Shown: positions 48,250 through 60,619, counted from the first letter of the stretch. The stretch: 64,000 nucleotides of DNA from Druceiella hillmani (GCA_039881145.1 JAYKKI010000066.1:8815501-8879500), one strand, 5' to 3'. Numbers and translations: made by a program. The notes: generated by a model from the sequence alone, not told the origin.

Positions 48250-50280
48250 ACGTCTTTTATATCTTAGGAGTAATGACCAAAATCTAGGAGAGCAATATTG
48301 AAACTAGTCCGCATAACTTATAATTCTAAGGAATAAGGTATAAGAGCTAGAGTTGAAAGTTGTGGTAGAATTGAATGTTTTTAATTTTCCACTTTTCACT
48401 AAAATTAGGAACGAAAGAAAAAACTGTTTTAATTGTCAAATAAATCAAGTCGAAGATTTATTGGAATAAATTCAAACATTGTCAAATGACACAAAAATAA
48501 AAAAATGTCTGTGTGTGTGTATATTTATCCTCCCGTATAATTCTTTATATATTGACATACTCTTTGTATGTAAATATATAATATATTTTTATATACTTAC
48601 ATATTTTTAATATTCTTTATATGCACTTTGTATATTTATCATCCCGCATAACTTTCGACGTACCTTTTTCTATAAATTCGAAATTTCGGGTAAGTGTCCC
48701 AAGAAAAATGATAAGAATCTAGTTTCCCGAAAGTGAACCAAACGATTTTCTTTAAAATTTCATTATTAATGTTTTATAAAACCAAATATACTGCATAACT
48801 CGCTGTTTTTCAAAAAAATATTATCTGTGCTATCTCGTGGAAAATTCAAATAATGTAGAAAACATGAGAAGTGGTTTGTGATCCTCTAATGATCTCTTGA
48901 GGGATCTTACAATGTACACACTTTATAAAGTCAAAAATTAAATAAAACAAGAAAATTTAGTTATGATTTTATGAAACTATGTACATAGATTGGAATTTTG
49001 CGAAAAAGTAGATATGTGCCTAACCTTTTACTAATTTATGGAGCCATAAAATATAAAGGTGATATTAATTTTTTTGGTGATTTTACCATATAAGACTAAA
49101 TTAACCCTAATTATCAGTAATAATCAAGACCGAACTTTTTTGATATGTAAACAACAGCTGCAGAATAATGAAGAATTATTTGGTAAATAAATATTTAGGA
49201 GCTCATTCACTTTACAATATAGTAAGTAAAATTGTGATGTTTCCATACATTAATGTCAGTAATTTTGCAAGTGTGTTTATGTGCACGTACCTGACGAAAT
49301 TCGAGCCAACGCCCTCTATGTATTCCTTCAGATACCTTTACTGATAAATGAAAACTACGACGCGGGACAGGTTTTTACAATTACATAAAGCAAACAATTT
49401 AAAAAAAAAATTTAAAATTTTCTTTTTGAGTCCGAGAGTTTTATATTTATAATATTATAAAATTTAACGACATATTTTCTGGCACACGCATCTTCTTTTA
49501 TGACAAATGTGAACCACTCAGTAAAGAAGGAATTAGAATCACAGAAAAGGTAAACAATGTTAGGTGCTTAAGTAGAACACGCATAATCAAACCTGTCACT
49601 GAAGAAAACGAATGAGATCACATCTACGCGTGATCGTGGTCGTAGCTTAGCGCGCCAGAGGGAGACAGCAAGATTGCATAAAAATTAGTTTTAGGGTACG
49701 ACTTTTTTAGAACTACTTTGTAAAATATTAAAATATATATTTATGAATTTTACTTATTCATATGTATAATGCGTAATCTAAATCAATTAATAAGTTATTT
49801 ATTTCTTGGCAACGTTTAAATGGATGGAATCAAAAGTTCTATGATGAGGAAAATAAAAATATTACAAAATTTAATTAAACTAATGGTTTAATATATTTGA
49901 TATAATTTAATAAATTAATAGAACGTATTTAAATACTATCATAAAAATTAAATCCGTATCAGTTCCTTCCTTGCTTAGAAACTGATTTTTGGGCTAAGAA
50001 ATTAAAAAAAAATATCTTTGTTTTATTATCTACATGTGGGTAAAATTGGAGAAAACTATTACATGGTTATGTCATTATACTCGTATACAGAAGGTTGAAT
50101 ATATGTACAAAATGTAATTAATTAAAATATATTACGAAAAGTAAGCAAATTATACGATATACATTAGTAACAATTACTCTTGCGAGAGCCATCTTTTGTT
50201 CAAGGAAGTAAACACAATGCTCTTATTTTTCGTGAAATTTCTTGCCCAGAAGGGAAACAAATATAACGCAAGGGATATTT
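48250..50280. other. AT-rich stretch, nothing recognised
   Basis: A less AT-rich patch lies near 49,615-49,680 (CGCGTGATCGTGGTCGTAGC). No gene or repeat was recognised. Confidence 0.45.
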
Positions 50281-50303
50281 GCGCCCTCTCATAGATGGCG
50301 CTG
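50281..50303. promoter_or_regulatory. GCGCCCTCT...AGATGGCGCTG: paired CTCF-core-like motifs
   Basis: GCGCCCTCT (minus-strand core AGAGGGCGC) and AGATGGCGCTG lie 3 bases apart in opposite orientation. This is a better candidate than the isolated decamers at 33,295 and 54,852, but still only a sequence match. Confidence 0.3.
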
Positions 50304-51119
50304 TTTAGTGATGAACGTTTTGTTTTGACAAATTAATATTTAAAATTTTATATATTAATTACGATTTTGTGAGTTGTTGCAAAAGTTAAATAATTTATTT
50401 TTAAAAGTTCTTAAACGCATATAAATTTTCTTTCAAGATTTTGTAAAGGAATCTTATTTAAATTTACGGATTTCAAAATTGTTTGACAATCAAATGACCT
50501 AAATATAAATTCCAGTAGCTGGCGGTAGCGAGATTAGAAAAGGCATATTTACCCTGTTCTTTGTTACGTATTTGAACTGTCGTACTTTGAAATATCAAAA
50601 ATTAATTTCAGTGTTTTTTTTCAAAGTTTCAGTACGATATTTAGTCAAATAACAAGAACACTCCAGCAAACAATGTACGCATTAATGGTTGATATTTTAT
50701 AGTTACTCTGAAAAGGAATCTTTTGATAAACTATGCCTAATTCCGCCTTATCGAACTCTCTACGAGCATTAACTATAACTATTATCATTGGGGTCATAAT
50801 ATTTACCAAAATATTACGCTGAGACTTAACGTCAGCTTTTAAATAACAATCAATACATACTCTATTGTTTTGCGAAAAAGGATGCAAGTCATAAATTTAT
50901 TAACCGTGATCTGTTCATAAAATTATTCAAGTACTCTTGTGATACAATATTCTTCAGCTTTTATTTGAAATAGTTTTTATTGTAGCTTAAAATAGTAATG
51001 TTTCTATGGCCACTTAACTTACAGTTAATATTTTGATGGAGATATATTAGATTTATTGTTTTTAAATACTTAAATTTTAATATATTTAAGACCAAAAACA
51101 AATGAACTAAAACCCTTAA

Positions 51120-51720
51120 TTAAATAACCCATGTGCGCGAACTTAATCCGGAAATCTTGCCTATGGATTTAATTGACTTCAGTGGCATAGCCTCTCAACT
51201 TATAGAGAAATTTTCTAAAATTTCTCATTTGATTTTACGAAGTATGGGAACTGACGGTACCAACTTCCTTTCCCTTTATGTCTTCTGCTTCCTGCCTCGT
51301 TTCCGTATGACAGATTGAATATACGGTGCGTAGCTATGTTATTTGTACTATCGTTGAACAAATATTAAACCTGAATAACAATACTCGCGGAGTTGATCGA
51401 AGAGAATTGTGCAGAGAGGTACTTCGATTCGCTTTGTGCAATCTCGCCTCGCCTCGGGCGAATTCCGATCGCTGTCGGTTTTTTGCTTTTGAGTCAAAGG
51501 ACTTTGCGAGGTTAGCGTACGGGAGACGCACGGCGACTGAGCTCCGTGCTAGGTTGCAAGAGTGTGTAGTCACGTTCTTCGGGCTGCGATCAACTTCGAC
51601 GAGCACAAAAAACATAAAGAGATGTATATTTTGTAACAAAATATGGATATTTCTATTCCCTTTATTTAGTTGCATATGCATGATTCATTACAGCAACACA
51701 CAGCTAATAAATATTTCATA
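51120..51720. promoter_or_regulatory. GC-rich island, candidate promoter, 5' UTR or LTR
   Basis: The 51,385-51,605 part (GCGGAGTTGATCGAAGAG, CAATCTCGCCTCGCCTCGGG, AGGTTAGCGTACGGGAGACG, GGGCTGCGATCAACTTCGAC) is clearly GC-richer than the window. It is open on both strands (132 codons plus, 115 codons minus), as expected when TA-rich stop codons are scarce. Neither translation shows a domain. AGTTGATCG and CGATCAACT at its ends form a small inverted repeat. A promoter with 5' UTR, or part of an LTR, are possibilities. Confidence 0.35.
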
Positions 51721-51914
51721 TTAGTCAGAAAATATGGTAATAACTTTTGCAGTAATTTTCATTTGGAAGTTCGTGAACGCTCTTATTAAAATAGATACTC
51801 AATTTAGTAAATTAAGATACTTTTCGATATTTTAGTATCGTGTAAAATCTAAGATATTACAAAGTGTCGGATAATAAAATATAATGTTGCATATCCTAAT
51901 GGTATACAAAAATA

Positions 51915-52090
51915 GTACAAAGTTTTGAAAGCTTTGAAATATAAAATATGGACATTAATTTGTTTAAAGATATAAATTTTACGCATACATTTTGGATTCA
52001 TCGTGAAAGTTCATATTTGGATAAGAAGGACGAATCTTTCCCAGCTACCAACGATACTTTTAACTTCACCAGATATCCGTCCTTAATATT
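51915..52090 (+). repeat. Inverted duplication, left arm
   Basis: CGCATACATTTTGGATTCAT, then CGTGAAAGTTCATATTTGGA, and GCTACCAACGATACTTTTAA match the minus strand of 52,450-52,645. The translated piece IHRES..LD is shared by both arms, but longer frames are not preserved. Confidence 0.8.
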
Positions 52091-52189
52091 GCATCCTTTG
52101 GTTGCAGCACTGAATGATAATGAATCCGAAATGTTTTCACCGTTGTCAATAAAATAAATGTATGTTGTATTTGCATCGGAACATATATT

Positions 52190-52345
52190 TAGATGATTTG
52201 AAAATGATATATGTGACAATAGCTGTATCGCGCAGTTTCATGTAGATTAACATTAATTATGCTGCTCTAACCCGTCTCTCCCTCACTCTCTGGCCAATAA
52301 ACGCTTTCATGTCGGGGCCGTTACAAAAATTTAACAAAATCGTCT
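52190..52345. promoter_or_regulatory. Less AT-rich spacer between the inverted arms
   Basis: The CCCGTCTCTCCCTCACTCTC and GGCCAATAAACGC pieces, then TGTCGGGGCCG, lie in the loop of the inverted duplication. GGCCAATAAACG includes a CCAAT-type box. Function unknown. Confidence 0.2.
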
Positions 52346-52449
52346 AACGCAACATCTGCAACATTGTTTATTTTTATGAAATTCGTCAGACCATTTAAAG
52401 TTAATAATCTTTTTAAAATTATTTTAAAATGTAATTTAGCCTTACATCC

Positions 52450-52645
52450 GAAAGAGGAAATTCTGAGTATTGAAATTCGAGGAAGTTTAAAATGTCATCG
52501 GTAGCTCTAAAAAGAAAATATACAAAATCTATAAAAACTGTATCCAGTTGAGGACTTTCACGATGAATGCAAAATGAATGCATAGAAATTTGGTGTAAGA
52601 AAATTTCCATTTAGATTTTTGATTTCAAAACTTTAAAAAATTCAT
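52450..52645 (-). repeat. Inverted duplication, right arm
   Basis: On the minus strand: ATGCATTCATTTTGCATTCA, then TCGTGAAAGTCCTCAACTGG and GAGCTACCGATGACATTTTA. It matches 51,915-52,090 with an insertion in the middle. Confidence 0.8.
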
Positions 52646-52649
52646 CAAT

Positions 52650-53640
52650 TTTGTACTTCAAATGGGTTATACAACATAATATTTTCTATGCAATTATTTA
52701 CACTATTTCCATAATATATTACTATTGTTATACCTAAAGATTTTTCAAATTTTTTAATCCCGCAAATGAAAGATGCATTTTAAGACTTAAATTAGGAAAG
52801 TTAAAAAAAAATGCAGAGACGATCCGAGGGTGGCCAAATTAGCTATCTTTGTCCAGTTCTGGCCTTTGACTATTAAACATTTTTGGTTATTAAATTTTTT
52901 AAATTTTTCTTGATATGTTTTATTTTATTTCAATTTTGCTCTTTTAATAATAGATTATTTGTACTTAAGTTTATTTTGTAATATTAAATAATGCGAATAT
53001 CCCGAAAACATGGGTATGGGGAGTAGATTTTTAACATTTTATATGAGCTTTGCAGGCTTACAGCGCACTTGTTTACGTTTAAATACGAATTCATTACAAA
53101 AGGCGTTGTAAATAAAACGGTGACTGACTAAAGAACGTTTAGAAATTATCCAAGTGGTGTAAAGGATCTTTGGATTTTATTTGGAAAAGAAAAGAGCTTC
53201 AATTTCTAATATTGTCTGTTATTTTTGCAGTGAAACCGACTAAGCGAACTTTAGGACTTTGAACTCCATATTTTATTGGTAGCGGTTGGCTCTTGTTTTC
53301 AACAACATTATTTTCGGGAAGTATAGCGATGTATAAGTGATGTTAGATAAATTTCAATTATAACTTTTTTTTATTTTTTTGATTCATCATTTGGCGGTAA
53401 TATTACAACAATATTTCAGTGAGAACATGGAATTATATCATGTCATAAAAAAAAAATAGTGATATTCAGGATAAAATAACAACGAATTTCTTTTTAATTC
53501 TAAAAAATGTGATTATTTCCTTTTTTCATTTCGAATGGAAGATTAATCATTTCGAATAATAAATTTAATAGGCTGATACGAATTTTACGAAAAACGGAAC
53601 AAGGTAAACACTAATTCTACATATCTCCTGTTTTTTTTAT
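52650..53640. other. AT-rich stretch, nothing recognised
   Basis: No gene or repeat recognised. Confidence 0.45.
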
Positions 53641-53776
53641 TCATTTATTTATTTATTTATAATCTTTGCTAATAGCCCACCTGAAGATATTGTAATACAA
53701 TGAAACCTGGATTGTGGTAAAGAACTTAAAGAAAGTAGAAATAATACTACATCACGTAGTTTCATTTCATTGTTAA
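53640..53776. mobile_element. Foldback MITE, copy FB5 (right half), beside (TTTA)n
   Basis: A short ATTTATTTATTTATTT run leads straight into the element centre: AATCTTTGCTAATAGCCCAC, CTGAAGATATTGTAATACAA, TGAAACCTGGATTGTGGTAA, then AATACTACATCACGTAGTTT. The left arm is missing, so this is half an element. Confidence 0.85.
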
Positions 53777-53779
53777 TTA

Positions 53780-55020
53780 TTTTCCATTTAATGTTAATCA
53801 TTCTGATGTTTTTATTCTTGAAAACGCGACATATGTTAAACCAACAAACATTGCTTTTTCTCCAATATCTGCAATTACCTTAATGTTTAACCTTGCGACT
53901 TGTTAATTGTAATTAGTATGTTTTTTAAAACACCCTATTGTGGTCCGAGATCCATATTAATGTCTACGGAAAATTCATTGATTTAATTTTTACTTGAAAT
54001 TTGTGACCAAGGGTAAAAAGTTCATTTTGTTCAATATAAAACAAACAACTATGATATAAGTTGCAATGTGTCAATTCCATTTTTTTCTGGTTGTAAGTTA
54101 GCGGCATATTAAAAAAATGAGCATTTTCTCGATAAGAATATAATTTAGCATCTCGAATTCTTTTCTAACGTTCTTTTGAATCAGACATCAAAGAACGGTT
54201 ATTATCTTTTTCTTTACGACCAGATAAAGTAAGATTTCGTGGTACTTCGCTGTGACAACAACAAATGCAAAATGTTTAAAACTATTTCATTACAGATGTT
54301 TAAAAAAATCTCAACAGCGGAAGCTGGTTAAAATTACTTGTAATTTGTCCTGTATGGTCCAAAAAAATTAAAAAAGTAACTTTAATTTTTAAATGTAAGT
54401 CGTTCAGTTTCACGTAATGATCATATTATTGTTGATATAGAATTAATAAATCTGAACAGCAGAAACAGATGAAAAAACAGGGCCAATACAAATTGTACTT
54501 GTTAATACGAAATTGAGATGGATTTTGGATTTAAAGATAAAGGTTATTAAATCTGAAAGCATTTGTTAACTTTAAAACTCATCTCATTAAAAATTAGGTG
54601 AAAAATATTAACCTAACTTCCGATATTAATATATATTATCTATCTTATATAGGTATTTACATCCAAAATTTCGTAACACAGCACCTTTCTATATCTTGTT
54701 TTATTCGATTTATGTAGATTATTTAACCTCCACAATTTGCTATCCCTTAATTTAAAATATAAAAACAACCACCTATCACATTTCGATTTTGTTAGTAAAC
54801 ATTCTGTTTCAAAATATTACATATCTGCATGCTCTATTAATTCCGTATAACAGATGGCGCTAGTAACCATATGCTAGTATTATGTATCGTTGTTCCGTAT
54901 TTTTTCATAATTTAGTAAAAGGTTTAAATACAAAAATAACCGTAGATAACAAATCTAGATATGACTTTCTATTATTATGTTAAATTTCAAATTTAGTTAG
55001 TTTGTCATAAAGTGTACCAC
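53780..55020. other. AT-rich stretch, little recognised
   Basis: A small hairpin (AACGTTCTTTTGA against TCAAAGAACGGTT, near 54,167-54,200) is present. AGATGGCGCT occurs at 54,852-54,861. No genes were recognised. Confidence 0.45.
54852..54861 (+). promoter_or_regulatory. AGATGGCGCT: CTCF-core-like motif
   Basis: Exact repeat of the decamer at 33,295-33,304 and 50,293-50,302, here followed by AGTAACC. Confidence 0.25.
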
Positions 55021-55021
55021 A

Positions 55022-55137
<116 letters not shown>

Positions 55138-56194
55138 TATTAACGGAAAGTGTAACTAATAATTAAAGAAGTTGTAGGATAACGTTTTTTTAAGGCGAGA
55201 TAAAATTTTTCGGATGGAAAAAATAATAACAAAATAACTTTCATGGGGTCTTTGGGAAGTATCTCTTGGAATATGAAAGAGAAAAAGATAATTACAGAAT
55301 AGTTCGAAAAATTGTTATATGGTTATTCGATGTCTTGAATACGTTATTTAGATAATAATTATATAAATACGAAGAAGCCGAATACGAAAAAGGACGTTAA
55401 GAGAAAATATTGAAACCAATGAATATTATAACTAAAAATGTGGAAATGGAACAATCGCGCGAACTATATGAATAAATGTGTATCAATGACGAAGGATAAG
55501 TAATATAAGTATACCAACGTCAACATTTTGTATTCGCTACATCACATCAATTTAAGTGTGAACATAAAAACGTACAGTAACAAAGGTTAAAAAAATTTCA
55601 ACAGAAAAAAGCACATATCAAAAATTCAGCAACAAAATACCTCGTATAAATGGAAAAATGGAAAACATTTCCTATAAAGAACTTTTGTAATGTATGCAAA
55701 GGAAAATGGGTTTTGGGCTGTAAGGGTTTGCAGGTACCTTTTCTTATGTATCGTGCACAAAAGACCTCATTTTTATTCAACGATTGCTTTCAATTGCAGG
55801 GGATGATCGGATTATCGGCTGCGGACAAACTTATATATTTCTTAAGTACGCTTTGATAATATTTTCAAAATCAATGTGTGAATTTACAATTTGAATATGA
55901 TTTCTTCGTGAATGTTTAAGCGACCATCAATTAATTTATTTATTTATTGTAACCTGATTGACATGCAGAATTTGGTAAATTAATGCCATTGAAATTATAA
56001 ATAGAATTTGTTAGGTTCTAGAAAACCAAATTATAAAGTTCCATATATAGTGTTGGGTACGATATCGCAGGGCACATTATGAGAACCTCAAAAGTGTTTT
56101 TTTCATAATTTTATAGAGTATATTTTTATTGACATACTGAAAAATATAAATGCCACCCTCCCACTCATTTTTGACAACCTTAGGTACAGTATTT

Positions 56195-56355
56195 TCGAAA
56201 ATATGTTTATAAAAAATGTAGTGTTTTTAGAATGCAAAAGTTGTAAGAAATATTTAAAGACGATTCCAGACGTGATTTTTTTGGTATATTGACGTCCCGT
56301 TGATTCTAGACTTGAATTTTTTTGGGATATAACCGATATTAACGAGATATTATCC
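56195..56355 (+). repeat. Direct duplication, unit 1
   Basis: AGAATGCAAAAGTTGTAAGA, then AATATTTAAAGACGATT, CCCGTTGATTCTAG and GATATTATCC recur in the same order at 56,567-56,733. The short palindrome AAAACACTGTAC/GTACAGTGTTTT (near 56,367-56,395) follows this unit. Confidence 0.92.
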
Positions 56356-56409
56356 ATGTATGTGTAAAACACTGTACTTTAGGTACAGTGTTTTTAAAAA
56401 TATATTTCC

Positions 56410-56562
56410 AATTAAATGAAACTACGTGATGTAGTATTATTTCTACTTTCTTTAAGTTTCTTTTTCTATTTAACTTAAAGAAAGTAAAAATAATACTACA
56501 TCACGTAGTTTCATTTAATTGTGAATAATGAATTTCTACAAATTCAACGCCAAATATATTTA
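56410..56562. mobile_element. Foldback MITE, copy FB6 (outer arms only)
   Basis: 56,410-56,458 and 56,472-56,520 are 49-bp arms with a single mismatch around a 13-base loop. They start AATTAAATGAAACTACGTGA and end in TTTCTTTAAGTT. The outer tail GTGAATAATGAATTTCTACA and AATTCAACGCCAAATATATT follows on the right only. The inner arms seen in FB1, FB3 and FB4 are absent, so this is a centre-deleted, highly symmetric derivative. It lies between two direct-repeat units. Confidence 0.93.
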
Positions 56563-56566
56563 ATAT

Positions 56567-56733
56567 TTCAAAATATATTTATAAAAAATGGAGGGTTTTT
56601 AGAATGCAAAAGTTGTAAGAAATATTTAAAGACGATTGCAGGCTTTAATTTTTTGGGATATTAAGGTCCCGTTGATTCTAGTCGTAAATTTTTTTGTGAT
56701 AAAACGGATATTAACGCGATATTATCCGTCAGC
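56567..56733 (+). repeat. Direct duplication, unit 2
   Basis: Second copy of 56,195-56,355, differing by scattered substitutions and small indels. Confidence 0.92.
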
Positions 56734-56739
56734 CCTACT

Positions 56740-57820
56740 TAATTACAGTAGGTGTCAATAAATATTTATTGCACTACCAAGTATATAATAGTAATCATAA
56801 TTTATTACTATAATTAAAGTCATTTCATTTCAAAAGAGGTACGGAATACCCAGTTCGCGAGACAGAATCTCAATTGGCATTTTTTAATTAGATAAGACTA
56901 TAAAATCCATCTAGTTATTAGTATCTGAGATACGAAGACTCAAACTTTGCAATATTTTGTATGACACATTTCTGGAAAGACAGTGTAATACCGTAGAATA
57001 CTTCGCTTCAAAAGTAATTTGTTCTCTTTATCTTACCTTGTATGGTTATAAATGGTGCACTTAAGTACAATATTAGTGACACACCATTGTAGATTTTTTC
57101 CAGATTATAAATAAAAATGTATCATAAAAAATTGCTAAAATAAATAAATAAGACGCCAGTACTTCATATCCATGGTATACCTCCATAAACAACAGAAATG
57201 ATTGCAGCAAATACTGGGCTGGCCATACGCATCCCCTTTACGCATCTCAAATAGAGTATAGATTAGTAGAAAGTGATTCCTCAGAGGGATAATATTAATA
57301 GAAGTATGGCCTTGGAATTGACACATGGGTTACCCTTTAATACCAGATAGAGTATATCTCCAGAAAAATTAAATTATTCCAAGGATTAAAGAAAATATGA
57401 ATAATAAACAATTTCTGACACAAAACGTCCGTAGACAACGTGTATATTAATATTTGTGTATATAAAAAGGTATTTTTGTGTAAAGAATAAATTCCGTCAT
57501 CTTCATCTAAAATTCATGCGAGCTAAGTCGCGGACGAATCCTGTTATAAAATATATGACAACTCTTAAATTGAGCACGTCCACAGACCCTTATTTTTCTA
57601 TTTTATGTATATTTTTTTATATTTTGCTACATATACATAATGTTTAATACATGCGTCAAACATAATTTACAAGAATTCACTGAAGTCTAATTAATTGCGT
57701 TTCATTTTGTAAATGACGTCCTAAATTATTGACCGGAAAGAATACATTTAATGCAATTCCCATTACGATTAATGTGGGTTTCGACGAGCTCCGCTATTAG
57801 CAATTTTTAAATTGAAACGT
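56740..57820. other. AT-rich stretch, nothing recognised
   Basis: Short frames on both strands lack recognisable domains. Confidence 0.45.
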
Positions 57821-57826
57821 GTGCCC

Positions 57827-57876
57827 GACGGCGGAATTGAAATCCGGGCTAGACGGCGGAATTGAAATCCAGGATT
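57827..57876. repeat. Two tandem 25-bp repeats
   Basis: GACGGCGGAATTGAAATCC starts at 57,827 and again at 57,852, and the 25-bp units are nearly identical. This is unusually GC-rich for a local repeat in this window. Confidence 0.88.
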
Positions 57877-58129
57877 GTAGTTAAATCCGGTCATTACTTT
57901 TTGTATGTTGATTTGTACGAAAGGAATGTAATTACATATGAATCCATACAGAAATTTCTTGACACATTTATTATCTTCGAAATTAAATTTAGGGTTACGG
58001 ACATATAAATAACTAAATAGCTCCAATCACTTGTTAAAATTTAAGAAGGAAACGAAGAACAAATTTATGATAATTACAAAACCATAAAATATTTACATAC
58101 AACTGTAAACATAGATAATATAATATAAG

Positions 58130-58640
58130 CCCCTATCTTGGGTACTCTGGGACTGTCAATGACTAGTGGTAAGGTCACCCAGTGGCGATTCGGTCGCGTT
58201 TTCCTCAAAATCTTTTAGAGGATTAAAATGTTTAGCTCTAATTTGTTTATTACTTTTGTAATTGAATACCTAATGCAGATGGGGTTATTATCTACTAGTT
58301 TCTGATATTTATGCTTGTAAAATTTACTTGTATCGGTAACACCACATAATTGTTTATGTATTATTATTCATTTATTTTATTTTCGTTACTTTATAGCTTA
58401 TCCATGCATTTCTCGTTACGCCTTAGTTTCTGAATGCGTAACGGTAAATAAAAACACACAACAATCAAATACAGAAAACATAGCCAACGGAATGGTAGAA
58501 ATTTAAATAATAACACTTGAACCAGTCCACGTGTAATTAAACACATTACATTCAAATTTGTTTGTGAGGCGACACTTTACAAAATCTATTACGACTAGAA
58601 AGAGGAGAGTGTCTTAATGCTGATCGTTTCGGAACCTCAC
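58130..58640. other. Stretch with two less AT-rich patches
   Basis: 58,130-58,210 (GGGTACTCTGGGACTGTCAA and CCCAGTGGCGATTCGGTCGC) and 58,580-58,640 (AAGAGGAGAGTGTCTTAATG and CGTTTCGGAACCTCAC) stand out from the AT-rich background. No frame or RNA structure was recognised. Confidence 0.25.
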
Positions 58641-58649
58641 AACGAGAAC

Positions 58650-59880
58650 TTTGTGCTCATAAGCTCTCTTGTATTAGGCTGGCTACTAATTAACCTGACA
58701 CTTTCTTCCAACAATTCCCGAAATATTGTAAACACTTTTCATATACTACTTTTAGAGAAGATAAATAACGCGGTACAATTTCTTTTGATTGTATTACATC
58801 TAAGCTTCGGCGAACAATGAGGACAAAAAAGCGAGTAAAGAAAAAGAAAGAGTTTAAGTTACTCTTACTTTCCATCAAACAAAAAAGTGTAACCTAGGAA
58901 CAGCGATGAGTTAAGATGTACTCTCTTATGACGTAATCAAGTTATCTAATGATGTAGTCCAAATATACAATGAAGTAAGTTTTGTCTTCTCTTATAATCC
59001 TCACCGAAGCTGACCTTTCACATTAAATAATGAAAAATTAAAAAAGAACCTTCTTGTAACAGCTCCCAGGTGAAGCTAATTTCATGCTATGATTTGGAGG
59101 TTAAGTGTAAATATTTTGTTGGCTACTATATGAGCTAGCATTCCTTTACGATCAAGAGGGCGGCGACGTAAATAGAAGTACCGCCTAAAAAAACATTTTC
59201 ACTTAAATGGGCTATGCTACCTCGACGACTCTATGCTATGCTTGCTGTCCTGATATCACGCCCACCGACTATTAAAGGTTATGAAAAAAATTAAAAAAAA
59301 CCACTGTATGCACGCTGGTAACATGTTATACATAAATATGATCTTCCATATGCTTACCATAACTTTTTAACTATTTCAAGTCTAAGGCACTATTTATCTT
59401 TTCAACGTATGATGACCCCTTAAGACTGCATCTCATACTGAAGCCGAACATAAGACGAATATGACCGAATGACGGGAGATAAAGATAAGTAGGAGATATC
59501 AGCCACGTCATTAGAAAAATCTATATATTGAATTTTGCATACAAATTTATTATTTTAACATAAAAAACTTAGTGTTAAAATAATAATTAAGGCTAACAGA
59601 AACGCGATCATAATGATATCTCAACACTGAGTATTCGACCAGATTTAACTGTAATCAATTCATATTATACTATTCAGCTATTAAATGTATGTCCGGCTGT
59701 ATGCCTAAATAGTTGGCAATACTTCGATATAATACTAAAAGTTATCGATGAACATAAAAAAACACGACACTAAAATTAGACGGCTAAAACCATTTACCAA
59801 GGTACCGAAGCAGTCCCTGATTTAAATCCTGGCTTATTATCGATTGTGTAAGATTTGAGCTCGAATAGTACTTGTTAAAT
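58650..59880. other. AT-rich stretch, nothing recognised
   Basis: A less AT-rich patch lies near 59,155-59,280. No gene or repeat recognised. Confidence 0.45.
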
Positions 59881-59889
59881 CGTATGTGT

Positions 59890-60245
59890 TTGCGTCTACC
59901 TGTCAAGTGGGAAAATGAAAAAGGTTAATGGTATTGGCAAGCGACGTGCTTTTACAATCCGGTTTAGAAAAACGTGAATGTTGACACGTTCGAAAGCTTT
60001 TTTGTAATCTAAATAGGCTACATTTACTTAGCCACCTAGATGGAGTTTCGCCATTAGATCTTCTATTTAACACATGTAGTTAATAGTTGTAAATCGTCCG
60101 ACGGGGAAGTGGTGTTGTATGTTGACTATATAATTTTCGTGCTGGAATGGAAGAAAGGATCATAAGAGGTCTTCAATTAGTAACTTCTGATCTTTTTTAT
60201 ATCTCGATATCAGAGTGGCCCGCATCACTTTCTATCGAGTCGGGT
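59890..60245 (-). pseudogene. LINE reverse-transcriptase remnant (RT core)
   Basis: Minus-strand translation gives ATLISRYKKDQKL (near 60,213-60,181; usual form .TLIPIYKKGD), then FLPFQHENYIVN and HHFPVGRFTTINY (near 60,110; usual form QYGFRPGRSTTD), IEDLMAKLHL, and VNVAYLDYKKAFERVNI (about 60,030-59,980; the conserved F.D..KAFD.V block with the first catalytic Asp of the RT palm). The last three pieces share one frame across two stop codons. Downstream RT motifs (the YADD box) were not found, so the fragment is truncated and dead. It may or may not be the same family as the LINE tail at 6,081-6,540, since the two cover different parts of the protein. Confidence 0.8.
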
Positions 60246-60409
60246 ATATACTTTACTAACAGATAGATAAAAAATGTGGACTAATGGTTTACAATGTGGC
60301 CATTTAGAGTATAATGTCATTATAATTTTGTGTAAATTTTGGGCCCTTTTTACATTATTATGGTGAAGCCAAATGAAAGTTAATGACTTTAATTTTGGTT
60401 TAAGTTTTT

Positions 60410-60530
60410 ACACATGTATGCATGTGTGGATGTCCGCCGTGTACATACGTACGGGTGCATGTATATACGTACGTACGTGGATACGTATGTATATATGTAT
60501 TAATATATGTATGTATCTATTCATGTTTAT
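60410..60530. repeat. Degenerate (TACG/TATG)n simple repeat
   Basis: CATGTATGCATGTGTGGATG, TACATACGTACGGGTGCATG and ATACGTACGTACGTGGATAC form an imperfect alternating purine-pyrimidine tract. The 80-codon frame across it is an artefact. Confidence 0.85.
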
Positions 60531-60619
60531 TATAAATTCCTCATTATTTCGAATCCGATGTCCACAGTGTCATTTCATTTGCTTCGATGGCCCACTTTAT
60601 GAAGGTATAATCTAATATG

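Noticed and set aside
51326..51724. 132-codon plus-strand frame and overlapping 115-codon minus-strand frame
   Set aside because: Both are open because the stretch is GC-rich; neither shows a domain, signal or paralogue, so no gene is called.
58617..58820. 67-codon frame starting in a less AT-rich patch
   Set aside because: No domain or splice-site context, and a similar-sized frame lies on the opposite strand.
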